Of a stretch of DNA of 49,604 bases, positions 1 to 8,655 are shown in pieces (the stretch's first letter is position 1; the number at the start of each line of letters is the position of its first letter). The stretch spans positions 1 through 49,604 of the IMG/VR virus record IMGVR_UViG_3300050118_000007. One strand, 5' to 3'. The DNA comes from a virus. The position numbers were made by a program, and so were the translations under genes. Below the pieces are notes generated by a model. That model worked only from the letters and a program-made list of their open reading frames with translations. It had not been told where the DNA came from and did no database searches.

Positions 1-174
1 CGCGCCTGTCAGAGTGAATGTCCCCGCCTGAAGCAACTGATACAGCTCCCGTGCATCCTGTGGGCTCACCACTTGCAAAGCTGTTGCCGGTTTTGGTTTG
101 GGCACAGGGATGTTAGTCCCTGCGTAAGCTGATGTAGAAAGCAAGCAAGCCATAAATATAAGTGATAATCTCAT
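1..174 (-). CDS. Secreted protein of unknown function, 3' part missing (runs off left edge)
   Basis: The frame is open from an ATG at 174 to the window edge, giving 58 residues of a longer protein. The ATG follows a clear GGAGGAA ribosome site at about 5 bases. The N-terminus (MRLSLIFMACLLSTSAYA) is a typical Sec signal peptide with an AYA-G cleavage site, followed by a Pro/Lys-rich stretch and a more ordinary sequence containing ELYQLLQAG. It lies downstream of the tail fibre gene on the same strand and also carries a signal peptide like that gene. The family cannot be recognised from this fragment. Confidence 0.6.
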   Translation of the reverse strand, partial: MRLSLIFMACLLSTSAYAGTNIPVPKPKPATALQVVSPQDARELYQLLQAGTFTLTGA

Positions 175-197
175 TAGGTTCCTCCGTGAGATAAGGT

Positions 198-2549
198 TTA
201 ACGCTTCAGCCCTTCGATTTCGCGCTGTTGTGCTTGGACAGCCGCTACAAGAACCGCCGTCATCTCTTCATAACGCACTCCGTGCAGTGTGCCATCGGGA
301 AGATAACTTGCAAGGCGCGGATCGACAGCCTGCGTATCTTCGGCTATCAAGAATGGCTGTTCGTGCGTATCGGGCGTGGGATGCATTTTCTGGTTCCATT
401 TTCCCCATACCGGATGCAGTGCCATGACATCTGTGAGCGCATCATTGCCGGTTATTGGACCGTCGATATCCTTGAATTTCCTGAGACTGGTAATACACAA
501 CGTCGAATCAATAAACACTTCATTACTTGTCCCGTAGCACAGATAGCCAGTCTCAGCGCCGGAGGCAGATGCACAGCCGGGGCAAAACAGGCTTGTCGGG
601 GATACATAGACAATCACCGTTGCACTTGCGATTCCGGCAACAAGGCTCACATCCCCAGGGATTCCATTAGTGCCGATACCGGCAACGTCAGCTCTATCGG
701 GTGTAAAACACACAGTCGTTGATGCTATAGCACATGAGCCTGACGCGAGTTGATATCCGGCTATTCCATTTGAAGTGATATTAGCCCCGCCTGTAATGTT
801 GTTGCTGCCCATCGCGATATTGCCAAGCATCGTCAGACCAGAAACACCAGTTGAACCCCATGAATTGCCATCGGCTAAAGTTTGGGTTGCGCTGAACGTC
901 TGCGCAAGATTGATTTCAGCAATCACCCCGGTGTTGTCAGGAAGGCTGGCCGTCACTGTTCCTAACGCGCCAGTGGCAGGCTGAATTGTTACCGTCCCGG
1001 AAGTAGCATTGCCCATCTTGACAGCGCCAAGCGTTCCGCTCGCGCCGAGAGATAATGTACCGAAGTTTAAAGTCGCATTGGTATCTACAGAACATGTACT
1101 TATGCCGGTACTGAAGATGATCCCCGACGTTCCCGTGCCTTGGCATAATTTCGTGAATGCCGTTCCCGTATCGGCAATACCCGTTGTCGTGCTATTCATC
1201 TGGACTACATCGCCGGATGTATTGCCCGTCGCTGTACTGAAATTGGCGTTGCCGGTTCCAGTGCCGTAACCTTGCCCGATCACGAAAGCCGTAGTCGCCA
1301 ACTGCGTTGTATTGGTATTCACAGCGGCAGTAGGGGCCGTTGGAGTACCCGTCAGGCCCGGGCTCGCTAGTGGCGCATAAGCCGTACTTGTATAGGCATT
1401 CGATCCGAGCGTGCCGCCTGCGCCGATGTTCAACGTCGAAGAATCTGTGCCGCTCAGGGCCAGCGTATTGTTGATGGTGAGCGTTTTCCCATCTGCGATG
1501 GTCAGCGTCGAGCCGGTAGCAGGAGCAGTGATCGTCACCTTGTTGACCGAAGTTGCGGAAGCAACGCCCAAAGTTGGAGTGGTGAGCGTGGGGCTGGTCA
1601 ACGTCTTGTTTGTGAGCGTCTGCGATCCGGTGAGAGTCGCGAGCGATGAGAATGCTGTGCCGGTGTCGGCCACCCCCGTCGTTGTGTTTGCCATTTCCAC
1701 AACGTCACCGGACGTGTTTCCGGTTGCAGTGCCAAAATTGGCGTTACCCGTTCCCGTGCCGTAGCCCTGTCCGATCACGAAAGCCGTCGTGGCAAGCTGC
1801 GTCGTGTTTGTGTTTACGGTCGCCGTAGGAGCCGTGGGGACGCCCGTCAGTCCGGGACTGGCGAGCGGAGCATAAGCCGTGCTTGTGAAAGCATTGGAGC
1901 CAAGTGTGCCACCAGCGCCGATATTGAGCGTCGAAGCATCGGTCCCACTGAAAGTCAGTGAATTTGTAACTGTTAGCGTTTTTGCACTGGTCAAGCTAAC
2001 ATGCAAATTACCAAGGGCAGTGTATCCATTGGCAACGTCCGACAGGTTGTTGGACGCAAGCAGAGCTGTTGAAGCTGGAAAGCGGGAATCATTTCCCTGC
2101 GCGCACGTTCCCGCAGTCGTGCCGAAAGCCGAACAGGGAGAAGAGCCACCCCCTCCCCCTGATCCAATCAAAGCGATCTGAATAGGCCCGTTCGACTGAT
2201 ACACATTGACAGTTGCCGAGCTGCCGCCAGTAATGACGGCAATACATGGCTGGTTAGTCCAGACAGTAATAGCCGCCCCCGGCGCAAGCGGCGTTCCGGA
2301 GGTCGTGGCCGTACAACTGGCCGCGCCTAACACATAATACACCGTAACGCTGGAACTGGTATTATGAACCGTAATGGCAGGGAAAGCCGTCAATGCCGAA
2401 GGGAATGCCCAATTGGCGCTGGTGCCCGATGCACTGATAGGATTTGACGCCGCCAGCACCGATGCGGGCAACGGTTGTGGCGGACCCCCCTGTGCTGCCG
2501 CATAGACGCACGACAGCAACAGGAACAGGCCAGCAAGCCATTGTTTCAT
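198..2549 (-). CDS. Tail fibre/spike-like protein with C-terminal S74 (intramolecular chaperone) domain and N-terminal signal peptide
   Basis: This 783-residue protein starts at the ATG preceded by AGGAGATC; an upstream ATG in the same frame at 2594 lacks such a site. The last ~95 residues (starting SLRKFKDID) match the Peptidase_S74 chaperone pattern: a Ser-Leu-Arg-Lys-Phe-Lys-Asp start, a central IAEDTQ-like block, then V-x-Y-E-E-M and a final helix. This domain trimerises fibres and then cleaves itself off. The middle is Ser/Thr/Gly-rich and contains an ~87-residue module twice (around residues 200-310 and 370-475), including SPGLTG, PTAPTA and ATTAFVIGQGYG, typical of beta-rich fibre shafts. 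Residues 1-20 (MKQWLAGLFLLLSCVYAAAQ) look like a Sec signal peptide, which is unusual for a virion fibre. S74 call high confidence; receptor-binding role inferred. Confidence 0.85.
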   Translation of the reverse strand: MKQWLAGLFLLLSCVYAAAQGGPPQPLPASVLAASNPISASGTSANWAFPSALTAFPAITVHNTSSSVTVYYVLGAASCTATTSGTPLAPGAAITVWTNQPCIAVITGGSSATVNVYQSNGPIQIALIGSGGGGGSSPCSAFGTTAGTCAQGNDSRFPASTALLASNNLSDVANGYTALGNLHVSLTSAKTLTVTNSLTFSGTDASTLNIGAGGTLGSNAFTSTAYAPLASPGLTGVPTAPTATVNTNTTQLATTAFVIGQGYGTGTGNANFGTATGNTSGDVVEMANTTTGVADTGTAFSSLATLTGSQTLTNKTLTSPTLTTPTLGVASATSVNKVTITAPATGSTLTIADGKTLTINNTLALSGTDSSTLNIGAGGTLGSNAYTSTAYAPLASPGLTGTPTAPTAAVNTNTTQLATTAFVIGQGYGTGTGNANFSTATGNTSGDVVQMNSTTTGIADTGTAFTKLCQGTGTSGIIFSTGISTCSVDTNATLNFGTLSLGASGTLGAVKMGNATSGTVTIQPATGALGTVTASLPDNTGVIAEINLAQTFSATQTLADGNSWGSTGVSGLTMLGNIAMGSNNITGGANITSNGIAGYQLASGSCAIASTTVCFTPDRADVAGIGTNGIPGDVSLVAGIASATVIVYVSPTSLFCPGCASASGAETGYLCYGTSNEVFIDSTLCITSLRKFKDIDGPITGNDALTDVMALHPVWGKWNQKMHPTPDTHEQPFLIAEDTQAVDPRLASYLPDGTLHGVRYEEMTAVLVAAVQAQQREIEGLKR

Positions 2550-2583
2550 GAGGTGATCTCCTGTGGGCTTTGCTGCGTCCGGA

Positions 2584-3237
2584 TCAGACTTCAATGATAG
2601 TTTCGGACAGGTTGGCGAAGGACGCGCCGGTTATAGACAATGCCTTGGCCGCAATGTCGAACCAGTAGGCCGTGCCAACCGTAAGCCCGGTAATTAGGAA
2701 CTGGATTGCAAACGGCACATTGACGTCGGCTGCGGTGACTGCCGCCGGGTTTGTATATTGCTGCGTCGGGCCAACCTGTGTTCCAACCAGTGCAGCGCCA
2801 TTTATCGGGACTACACCGGTCCCGTAGGAAATCTGATAGTTCAAGCCGACGCCAGCCGTACCGCTGGAACTCTGGATAGTGCCAGAGACCATGACAAGCA
2901 AATTACCAGACTTCTTCGGGGTAACGACGCCCCCAAGTCCCTGCATGGTTATCACGCTTGTGCTAGCAGGGCCTGTAAGAGCGCCAACGGTCGGCTGATT
3001 GCTGCCGTTGCCCCCGGCAATATTGACCGGGGTCCATGTTGGCGAGGCTTGCGTGCCGGTATTGGAATAAAGCCCCGGCTCGTCAGTCAACAGCAATGTG
3101 CCGGTATCGGCAACGCCTGCAAAACTTCCGGATGTTCCATTGGTGGGGCTACCACCAGTAAGACGGAACAAAGGAACCTTTCGGTCGCCAATCACCGTGT
3201 CGAGATAGTTGAAAGCAGGATGCGGATATGCAGACAT
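2584..3237 (-). CDS. Virion structural protein, probably fibre- or decoration-related
   Basis: This 217-residue protein has an ATG preceded by AAAGGAGAC. Its composition (Gly, Thr, Ser, Ala, Val; no Cys) and short beta-strand-like segments are typical of phage fibre or decoration proteins. The segment GVADTGTLLLTDEP resembles the GVADTGTAF blocks in the downstream tail fibre, suggesting a shared module. It lies between the connector genes and the fibre gene. No named domain is recognised, so the structural role is inferred from position and composition. Confidence 0.6.
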   Translation of the reverse strand: MSAYPHPAFNYLDTVIGDRKVPLFRLTGGSPTNGTSGSFAGVADTGTLLLTDEPGLYSNTGTQASPTWTPVNIAGGNGSNQPTVGALTGPASTSVITMQGLGGVVTPKKSGNLLVMVSGTIQSSSGTAGVGLNYQISYGTGVVPINGAALVGTQVGPTQQYTNPAAVTAADVNVPFAIQFLITGLTVGTAYWFDIAAKALSITGASFANLSETIIEV

Positions 3238-3308
3238 GACGTATTGTCTCCTTTGTGACTAGCGGATTACAATTTGTCGGCGTCTTCTTTCGTAGATACC
3301 AGTATTCA

Positions 3309-3764
3309 TCACCGGTTCACCACCTCATAATCAACGGAGTCTAGCATCTTCTTGGTATCAATCAAAGTTTTTGAAAATCCCTTTCTTGCTATCGTTTTAG
3401 GAGACAACGGAGGATCGTTAGTCGAGTGTATGCTCTGTTGCAACTGATCCTTGATCCGTTCGCCCATCTGCGTCAGGACAGCCGTGCTGCCCTTCAGCGT
3501 TTGCGCCAGCGTAGCCATTTCTTTCGGCCAGCTTGGCGACTTGCTACGGATCATGTTGCTGAAGAACGGACGCGGTGGAATATTCTTAGACGGAGCACCG
3601 AAATTCTGTATGGCGGCAACCAGTGCGACCGGCGTGCCGTCCGGATATTTTGCTTTCTCCAGAAATCCGACCCGAAGCACTTCCCCCTGTTTGAATTTGC
3701 CGATGGCTTCCGCCAGCGCCCGTTGAAGCTTGTCGCCGCCCTTGATCGTGTATTTGACGCTCAC
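3309..3764 (-). CDS. Head-tail connector / tail completion protein, HK97 gp10-like
   Basis: A 151-residue product from a GTG start. The frame stays open upstream to an ATG at 3848, but the GTG overlaps the stop of the preceding gene as GTGA, the coupling signal used all over this genome, and the extra 28 residues are just the neighbour's 3' end in another frame. The hallmark is the block with YPDGTPVALVAAIQNFGAP followed by IPPRPFF, characteristic of gp10-like minor tail and completion proteins (dGT..a..AaiqEFG...iPpRPF). Its place after the DUF4054 connector and before fibre genes fits. Confidence 0.7.
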   Translation of the reverse strand: MSVKYTIKGGDKLQRALAEAIGKFKQGEVLRVGFLEKAKYPDGTPVALVAAIQNFGAPSKNIPPRPFFSNMIRSKSPSWPKEMATLAQTLKGSTAVLTQMGERIKDQLQQSIHSTNDPPLSPKTIARKGFSKTLIDTKKMLDSVDYEVVNR

Positions 3765-4210
3765 CACATACCCCGGCCCCAAGGGTTCATGCGACGTGTG
3801 AACTTGGGAACGTAGCTCGCCAATCTGAAAGGTTGAGAAGCCTTCCAAAATTGAGCCCCGTATTTTGTCTGCAAGTACCAGTCCTTAGACCCCGGTTGTG
3901 CGCCGTCCATGGAAAGGCTCACATTGACGCTGCCTTGCCCGGCGCTGGTGACGCGACCGACCGCATTGTTGACAGGTTGCAGGGACGAGCCGAAATATAT
4001 CTGCGCCAGATGGGCAACTACAAGATTCAGCAGGATCAACTGTTGCGCCGGATTACCGACCGGTCCAGACCCGTCGTTGGCAAGGTTCATACCCGCTTCC
4101 ACGAACAGCTCTTCAGCCTGTTGCTGAGTGACAGTCGATTGAAACTCCGGGAACCGGCCTATCCAATTCGTGTAATTGAAGACTGCGATTGCACCGCCAG
4201 CGCAAGACAT
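3761..4210 (-). CDS. DUF4054-type head-tail connector protein
   Basis: A 149-residue protein with a GGAGG site 10 bases before its ATG. Features that recall DUF4054 are a WIGRFPEF N-terminal motif, a helical segment that ends with a run of hydrophobic residues (LILLNLVVAHLAQIYFG), and the segment SVNVSLSMDG followed by DWYLQTKYGAQFW. Proteins of this family sit at the head-tail neck. It is followed, with a GTGA overlap, by the gp10-like gene. Family assignment is from pattern memory. Confidence 0.65.
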   Translation of the reverse strand: MSCAGGAIAVFNYTNWIGRFPEFQSTVTQQQAEELFVEAGMNLANDGSGPVGNPAQQLILLNLVVAHLAQIYFGSSLQPVNNAVGRVTSAGQGSVNVSLSMDGAQPGSKDWYLQTKYGAQFWKASQPFRLASYVPKFTRRMNPWGRGMW

Positions 4211-4303
4211 CCGTTTTAAGCCTCCTACAGCGAGGGAAAGGGGTTCGGGCTATCCAGACAGGCCAAAGGCCGAAACCCCCACTCCACGGGCCGGAAAACC
4301 GTG

Positions 4304-4795
4304 TTAAATCGCGCCTGCGTGCTGTCTCTTCGCCTGCTCTTCCTCCTGCACGACATTTTTGGGCGCGCGGGGGTCGCCAGAGGGAGACAACGGCTCCATG
4401 CCGGTCCTCGCCATGCCCGCATCCCGGCACATGGCTTCCAGCTCCGAACGGCTGGTGCTGGCGAGCACAAGCCGGTTTAGAATGATCTCTGAAGTGTCCT
4501 TGTTCTCCTCCCACCATGTCTGCCACAGATCAGCGGGAACGTCCTCGTTGATCACGTAGTCGAAGTCGGTGCTTGGATTGAGTTTGAACGCCGTCCTTGG
4601 TCCGATCAGGCGAATGCTGCCGACCGTGCGTCCGATCTTCGTTTCCTTCGGCCCCATTGGTGTTGCTTCCATATGGTCGACGAGTTTCGACACTTGAATG
4701 TTGAGCCCGTTAATGACCCGGCACGCAACGAAGACTGTTTCCCTGTTGTTGCCGTTATGAGATTCCGCACTGGTGCGGCGACGTGCTTCAGCCAT
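4304..4795 (-). CDS. Conserved phage protein of unknown function downstream of the capsid gene
   Basis: This 163-residue protein has a strong AGGAGGAA site before its ATG. It is mixed alpha/beta with a central ETKIGRTVGSIRLIG segment, then an acidic region with WQTWWEENKDTSE that looks like an exposed helix, and a hydrophilic tail rich in Gln and Glu. I do not recognise the family. It lies between the major capsid protein (with its own terminator between them) and the DUF4054 connector, so a head or neck role is plausible. Confidence 0.6.
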   Translation of the reverse strand: MAEARRRTSAESHNGNNRETVFVACRVINGLNIQVSKLVDHMEATPMGPKETKIGRTVGSIRLIGPRTAFKLNPSTDFDYVINEDVPADLWQTWWEENKDTSEIILNRLVLASTSRSELEAMCRDAGMARTGMEPLSPSGDPRAPKNVVQEEEQAKRQHAGAI

Positions 4796-4832
4796 GAAAC
4801 TATTCCTCCTGTTGAATGGCTAAGAAAAAGGT

Positions 4833-4868
4833 GCCCGGTCGCATAGAGGGGATTATATGCGACCGGGC
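4833..4868 (-). terminator. Intrinsic terminator after the major capsid gene
   Basis: A perfect 12-bp inverted repeat (GCCCGGTCGCAT / ATGCGACCGGGC) with a 12-base loop. On the minus strand it is followed by CACC and then a run of five T. It sits directly downstream of the major capsid gene stop at 4916, so it probably ends or reduces the abundant capsid transcript. Confidence 0.85.
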
Positions 4869-4915
4869 TGTTCCCGGACCCGGAGCGGGGGGCAGTCGAG
4901 CCCGGAACCGGTTTG

Positions 4916-6058
4916 TTAGACGCCGAGTAGTGACGCGAATGTAATGGGGTACCGAATTACTGCACCCCACGTTCCACCACTGACCTTCTGCTTGAAGCTG
5001 GATGTCAGACGAATGATCGGATGCGTCCGCATCTTCTCGCCAAAGGCGCAGAAGCCGTTCTTCTTGCCTTCAATAGTCGATGCGATCAACTGCACGTAGT
5101 TGCCAGCCGCAATACCCGGCGTGTAACCGCCGCCGATGCCCTGCCCATTCAAGGACGAAGAACCGTTCGACCCGTACAGTGGGTCCTCTTCGATCTTGAT
5201 ACTCGGGAAGTTTTTCTTGAGCAGGTCTTCGACGTTCACGCTGAACGAATTGGTGAACGTCAGTGCGACCGCGGAAGATGGCGACATGACCAGCTTCATG
5301 GGCGCAGTCTTTTCGATTGTGCCCAATGTCTGCTTCACCATCTGGGACCACAACGTGATGATGTCGTTGTAGACTTCGTTGGCCGTGCAGTTCGACAGGC
5401 CCGCGCTGGTGAACCATTGCGTGCCGCCGCCAGTCTTGGTCGCCGGTGTGAGCGGCGAAGAAAGGTTGGGGTCGTTTATCAGTCCGTAGTTCTGCAACCC
5501 GAGCACGCCGAAGTGGTATGTAAGATTGGAGAACTTCGCCATGACAGTCGCAGCGGCCATGTCGAGTTCCGAAACCCAACTCAGCTTGCCCTGTCCAGCG
5601 CGTTCTATTTCCCGTTCGCCATACTGCTTCATCGTCTGATAGATGAATTGCTGGCGTTGGGGGTAGTTCACATTGGCGTTTGCGCCGCCACTCTCGTCGT
5701 AGTCGCCGTAACCGGTCACTTCTCCGACGTGTTCGACGAAGAGCATCATCAACGTGTCGTCGATCCATGTTCCTTTCTTGGCCTCGCCAAGAATTTCCGC
5801 GCCCTTGTTGGGAGCGAACACGACCCGGATAGGTTCGGGATCGACCATAGTCGTGAAGAAGGCAGGGATGCCCGCCGATGTCACGGACGACAATGCTGGC
5901 TGTGCGTCACATGCCATATCGAAGTTGTGCTTGAACTCCTCCGGCATATAGGAAGAAGCCCCGTCGAAATGGATGCCGTATCGCTTGAAGAAAGCAGCAT
6001 CCGCAGCCCACAAGGCACGGGCTTCGTGCCGTCCGATGGGTTTTACGTGCGTAGTCAT
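4916..6058 (-). CDS. Major capsid protein (DUF2184 family)
   Basis: A 380-residue protein starting at an ATG with an AAGGAACG site. The sequence has the hallmarks of DUF2184 capsid proteins: an N-terminal arm with ALWAADAAFF, a block ending in MKQYGEREIERAGQGKLSW, a SELDMAAATVMAKF helix, and a final beta region FGEKMRTHPIIRL ... WGAVIRYPITFASLLGV. It is followed by a strong terminator and preceded by cement, scaffold and protease genes, the normal HK97-fold head gene order. Length fits the family. The opposite strand is also open for about 1 kb, which I treat as a shadow. Confidence 0.9.
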   Translation of the reverse strand: MTTHVKPIGRHEARALWAADAAFFKRYGIHFDGASSYMPEEFKHNFDMACDAQPALSSVTSAGIPAFFTTMVDPEPIRVVFAPNKGAEILGEAKKGTWIDDTLMMLFVEHVGEVTGYGDYDESGGANANVNYPQRQQFIYQTMKQYGEREIERAGQGKLSWVSELDMAAATVMAKFSNLTYHFGVLGLQNYGLINDPNLSSPLTPATKTGGGTQWFTSAGLSNCTANEVYNDIITLWSQMVKQTLGTIEKTAPMKLVMSPSSAVALTFTNSFSVNVEDLLKKNFPSIKIEEDPLYGSNGSSSLNGQGIGGGYTPGIAAGNYVQLIASTIEGKKNGFCAFGEKMRTHPIIRLTSSFKQKVSGGTWGAVIRYPITFASLLGV

Positions 6059-6084
6059 TGTTCAGACGTTCCTTTCTTCAGCTA

Positions 6085-7047
6085 TCAACCAAGAGGATGA
6101 TCTGATATTTTGATGAGTTCGTTGTTGGCGCAGGACGACATGGCGATCCACTTGGTCTCCACATTGGTAGTTGCCGTCATGGCTTCGGAACCAACCGCCG
6201 TGTTGTTACTCACGACATAGGTGCCAGTCCCGCCTGTGCCACTGATACCCGCAGTGATGTAGACGCCTGCCGGGCCGGTGTAACTGCCGCCGCCTAGCAA
6301 ACCGCCAATAACGACACTACCAGTCAGTGCCGACACCGTAAGTTGCCCGTAAGTGCCGCTGATGGTCGTGGACGCGACAATCTGTTCGCCAATCGACACG
6401 TAGTAACGGCCAATGCCCCCCAACGCCTCTCCGGCCAGCAACGGTGTGAGCTGCGAGTTGATCTGCGTGCCGGTTGCAACGTAGGTGCCGCTAATGGTCG
6501 TTCCTGCGTAGAGCGTGCCAGAACTGACTGCGCTGACCGTCAGGATGTTGTCGGTTATCGAGCCGGTGACGCTGGAGGTTTCGGCTGCGATAACGCCGGT
6601 GAAGCTTGAAGTCGACGGGGATGCCGTCGCTGCAAAGCTTGGCTTGCCAGTGAGCAGGTCGGCGTAACACTTCTGTCCAAGGAGCGCCTGTCCCGCACCG
6701 TAGTTGCGGACCCAGAAGTCGCCGCCATTCATCACCGTAACCGGGAACCCGGCAGGGATCAGCATGGAGTTGGACTGCAGGTAGGTCTGAATCAGTGCCG
6801 CACCCATGCGACGGGACACGAAACCAGTAACCGGACCGGCGCCGTAGTTGTTGACGACTCTGGGTGCTTCGTTGGGGTCGAGCGGCGTCGGTTGCCACCA
6901 CACGAACCGGGCGATGGTGATGCCCGACACTCCCGCTTGAAGCGCGAACGGTCCGGACAATACCGAGAACCGAGGATTGGCGCTGGCAAAGTCACCTTCT
7001 ACAGCCGGGGAGGGCTGGACGTAAACCTGAGTTTGCAGGTCAGTCAT
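6085..7047 (-). CDS. Structural cement (capsid decoration) protein, Gp24-like
   Basis: A 320-residue protein. The N-terminal third carries the cement-protein pattern: Q-P-S-P-A-V-E-G-D-F-A-S-A-N-P-R, then a Gly-rich FALQAGVSGITIARFVWW block, and a later VTVMNGGDFWVRNYGAGQA segment. The second half (from about residue 145) is a Ser/Thr/Gly-rich repetitive beta region with several GTTISGTY-like units, consistent with a surface-exposed extension. The gene lies between scaffold and major capsid protein, as usual for this family. Confidence 0.75.
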   Translation of the reverse strand: MTDLQTQVYVQPSPAVEGDFASANPRFSVLSGPFALQAGVSGITIARFVWWQPTPLDPNEAPRVVNNYGAGPVTGFVSRRMGAALIQTYLQSNSMLIPAGFPVTVMNGGDFWVRNYGAGQALLGQKCYADLLTGKPSFAATASPSTSSFTGVIAAETSSVTGSITDNILTVSAVSSGTLYAGTTISGTYVATGTQINSQLTPLLAGEALGGIGRYYVSIGEQIVASTTISGTYGQLTVSALTGSVVIGGLLGGGSYTGPAGVYITAGISGTGGTGTYVVSNNTAVGSEAMTATTNVETKWIAMSSCANNELIKISDHPLG

Positions 7048-7075
7048 TGTTCATACCTTTCTGGCGATTGGCCGA

Positions 7076-8011
7076 TTAGAAGCCGATCCGACCGGCTTCG
7101 GGGAACCGGCTGGCAAAGCCAGAAGCAGAACCCTTGTCGGCTGCGGAATCTTCTGCGTAGCGACGAGTGCGATTTCCGCGCGCCGCTACATGCGCGTCGA
7201 AAATATCCCGGAGGGCGTCGGCGTGCTTGCCCTTGTGATTCACGTCCATGGAATCAAGCGCAGCCCGATACACGTCTTCAGCGCTGTCACAGGCGATGCC
7301 AATATCTCCCACGGTCGGGCGCACGTAGTTTTCAGCTTCCCGGACTGCACGGGCGCGTTCGCGCTCGCTGTTGACGGCAGTGTTAATGGCGCTGTCCATC
7401 GCCTTGCGGTCGAGACCGGGCGGCTGCTTCTCCGGCGTCTTATCTTTAGCCGGGGGCCACTTGTCCTTGGCCTTCATCTTGCCGTCCTTACCTTCCTTTG
7501 TTTCCTTGTCTTTATCGTCCTCTTTGTCCTCGTCCTCTCCTTCCTTCTTGCCTTCCTTGTCCTCTTCGGACTCGTCACGCGCGGTATGACCCATGATCGC
7601 GTCGCACGCCTTCAACATTTCAGCGTCCGCGCCACTCGTTTCCAGATGCTTCCGGAGTTCGGCGTATTTCGGGCTCTCGTCCAAAGATTCGTCTTCCCGG
7701 TCGTTCTTCGGCAGGGCGGCGTTCTCTTTGGTCTCCATTGGAGCTGCGTCGGCTTCGACCTCTTCATTCTCCAACGCGTCCAGCAACTCGGTCATGTCCT
7801 CAAGCGTGGCGTCCTGCGCCAGCTTGCCGTCACACGCGCGGACGATGTTGTCCGCGAGCGTTGCTTTCTTCCGGCTGAAATTCTTGTCAGTAATTCCGCG
7901 CAGCAACTTGCCGAGATCAATTTCGGCGTCTTGCGCTAGCCGAGGCGCGAGAAACGTCATCAACGCGCCGCGAGCGAGCAGTGCTTTCGCACTGACCGTT
8001 TGCTTGGTCAT
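7076..8011 (-). CDS. Probable capsid scaffolding protein
   Basis: A 311-residue, highly charged protein. The centre (about residues 145-200) is an almost pure Glu/Asp/Lys tract, flanked by predicted helical coiled-coil regions; the C-terminus contains VRPTVGDIGIACDSAEDVYRAAL and a conserved-looking end. This resembles the C-terminal scaffold half found after DUF2213 prohead proteases in related phages. Here protease and scaffold are separate genes, split by two small genes. Role inferred from composition and position. Confidence 0.65.
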   Translation of the reverse strand: MTKQTVSAKALLARGALMTFLAPRLAQDAEIDLGKLLRGITDKNFSRKKATLADNIVRACDGKLAQDATLEDMTELLDALENEEVEADAAPMETKENAALPKNDREDESLDESPKYAELRKHLETSGADAEMLKACDAIMGHTARDESEEDKEGKKEGEDEDKEDDKDKETKEGKDGKMKAKDKWPPAKDKTPEKQPPGLDRKAMDSAINTAVNSERERARAVREAENYVRPTVGDIGIACDSAEDVYRAALDSMDVNHKGKHADALRDIFDAHVAARGNRTRRYAEDSAADKGSASGFASRFPEAGRIGF

Positions 8012-8101
8012 GTGTAGTCCTCTATTGGGAGAGTGCGCGAGGATTAAAGGCTCTCGTGCCTTGGCCTTCCGCCGTTCCTCACTTACCGGCGAAACTCGGA
8101 A

Positions 8102-8293
8102 TTACTTACCTGATTTTTTAGCGTCGGCCTTAGCCTTCACTCTTTTCCACATTTCTTGCACTTCCTCTTCCGACACACCTTTGCCGGGGTGAAGTGCTTC
8201 AGAAAGCCATGACAACGCACGCGCGCCATTATAAGTGCCGTCGCCATTTGCGCTGGCTTCTTGCAGCGTCTTGGCCTTGCGCGGATCGCTCAT
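8102..8293 (-). CDS. Small charged protein of unknown function
   Basis: A 63-residue protein (starting MSDPRKAKTLQEAS) whose ATG overlaps the stop of the upstream winged-helix gene as ATGA, which fixes the start. It has a short central segment GARALSWLSEALHPGKGVS and a Lys/Glu-rich C-terminal helix. I do not recognise it. Confidence 0.5.
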   Translation of the reverse strand: MSDPRKAKTLQEASANGDGTYNGARALSWLSEALHPGKGVSEEEVQEMWKRVKAKADAKKSGK

Positions 8294-8655
8294 GCGGCCT
8301 TCTTGTTCTCTTTCCACAGGTCGATCAGCTCATATCCCAGAGTGTGCCGACTGCGCAGCTCAACACCGATTTCCGCGAACCGGGACTTCATGTGATGAAT
8401 CAGAACTCGTATGCAATTGTAAGCGTAATCCGGACTATTATCTGGGTCGTCACCATAAACCGATTCAAATATATCGTCCTGCGTCACCAACGCCGGTTTC
8501 AACAAAATAAGCCGAAACAGGCGAGCTGCTTGCTTACTAAGCTTTATCTTGATCGCCCCACGCCATGCCGTGCAGCAGTAGTCACACAGGAATATACCGT
8601 CGATCCCTACAGCGTAGTGTCTGCACGTCACACAATGCCAGACCTGTAGTTTCAT
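8290..8655 (-). CDS. Winged-helix (OmpR/PhoB-type) DNA-binding protein with N-terminal zinc ribbon
   Basis: A 121-residue protein. Residues 1-30 carry two Cys pairs (C8-x2-C11 and C24-x2-C27, plus C28), likely binding zinc. Residues about 37-113 follow the Trans_reg_C winged-helix pattern: LSKQAARLFRLILLKP at the first helices, then a recognition region ending in RVLIHHMKSRFAEIGVELRS and a wing hairpin RHTLGYELI, as in response-regulator effector domains. No receiver domain is present. Its ATG overlaps the upstream protease stop (ATGA). It may be a phage transcription regulator placed inside the head operon; target unknown. Confidence 0.65.
   Translation of the reverse strand: MKLQVWHCVTCRHYAVGIDGIFLCDYCCTAWRGAIKIKLSKQAARLFRLILLKPALVTQDDIFESVYGDDPDNSPDYAYNCIRVLIHHMKSRFAEIGVELRSRHTLGYELIDLWKENKKAA

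Noticed and set aside
4211-4303. A possible weak terminator (GGGGTTTCGG ... CCCGAACCCC) between two neck genes
   Set aside because: The stem is imperfect and the T-tract poor, so not listed as a feature.
5021-6100. A 359-codon open frame on the plus strand opposite the major capsid gene
   Set aside because: It is His/Arg/Val-rich, lacks a ribosome site and any recognisable motif, and runs exactly opposite a clear capsid gene; GC-rich codons leave antisense frames open by chance.
7190-7939. A 249-codon frame opposite the scaffold gene
   Set aside because: Its long runs of Phe/Leu/Val/Ser are the antisense image of the Glu/Asp/Lys tract of the scaffold; no ribosome site.
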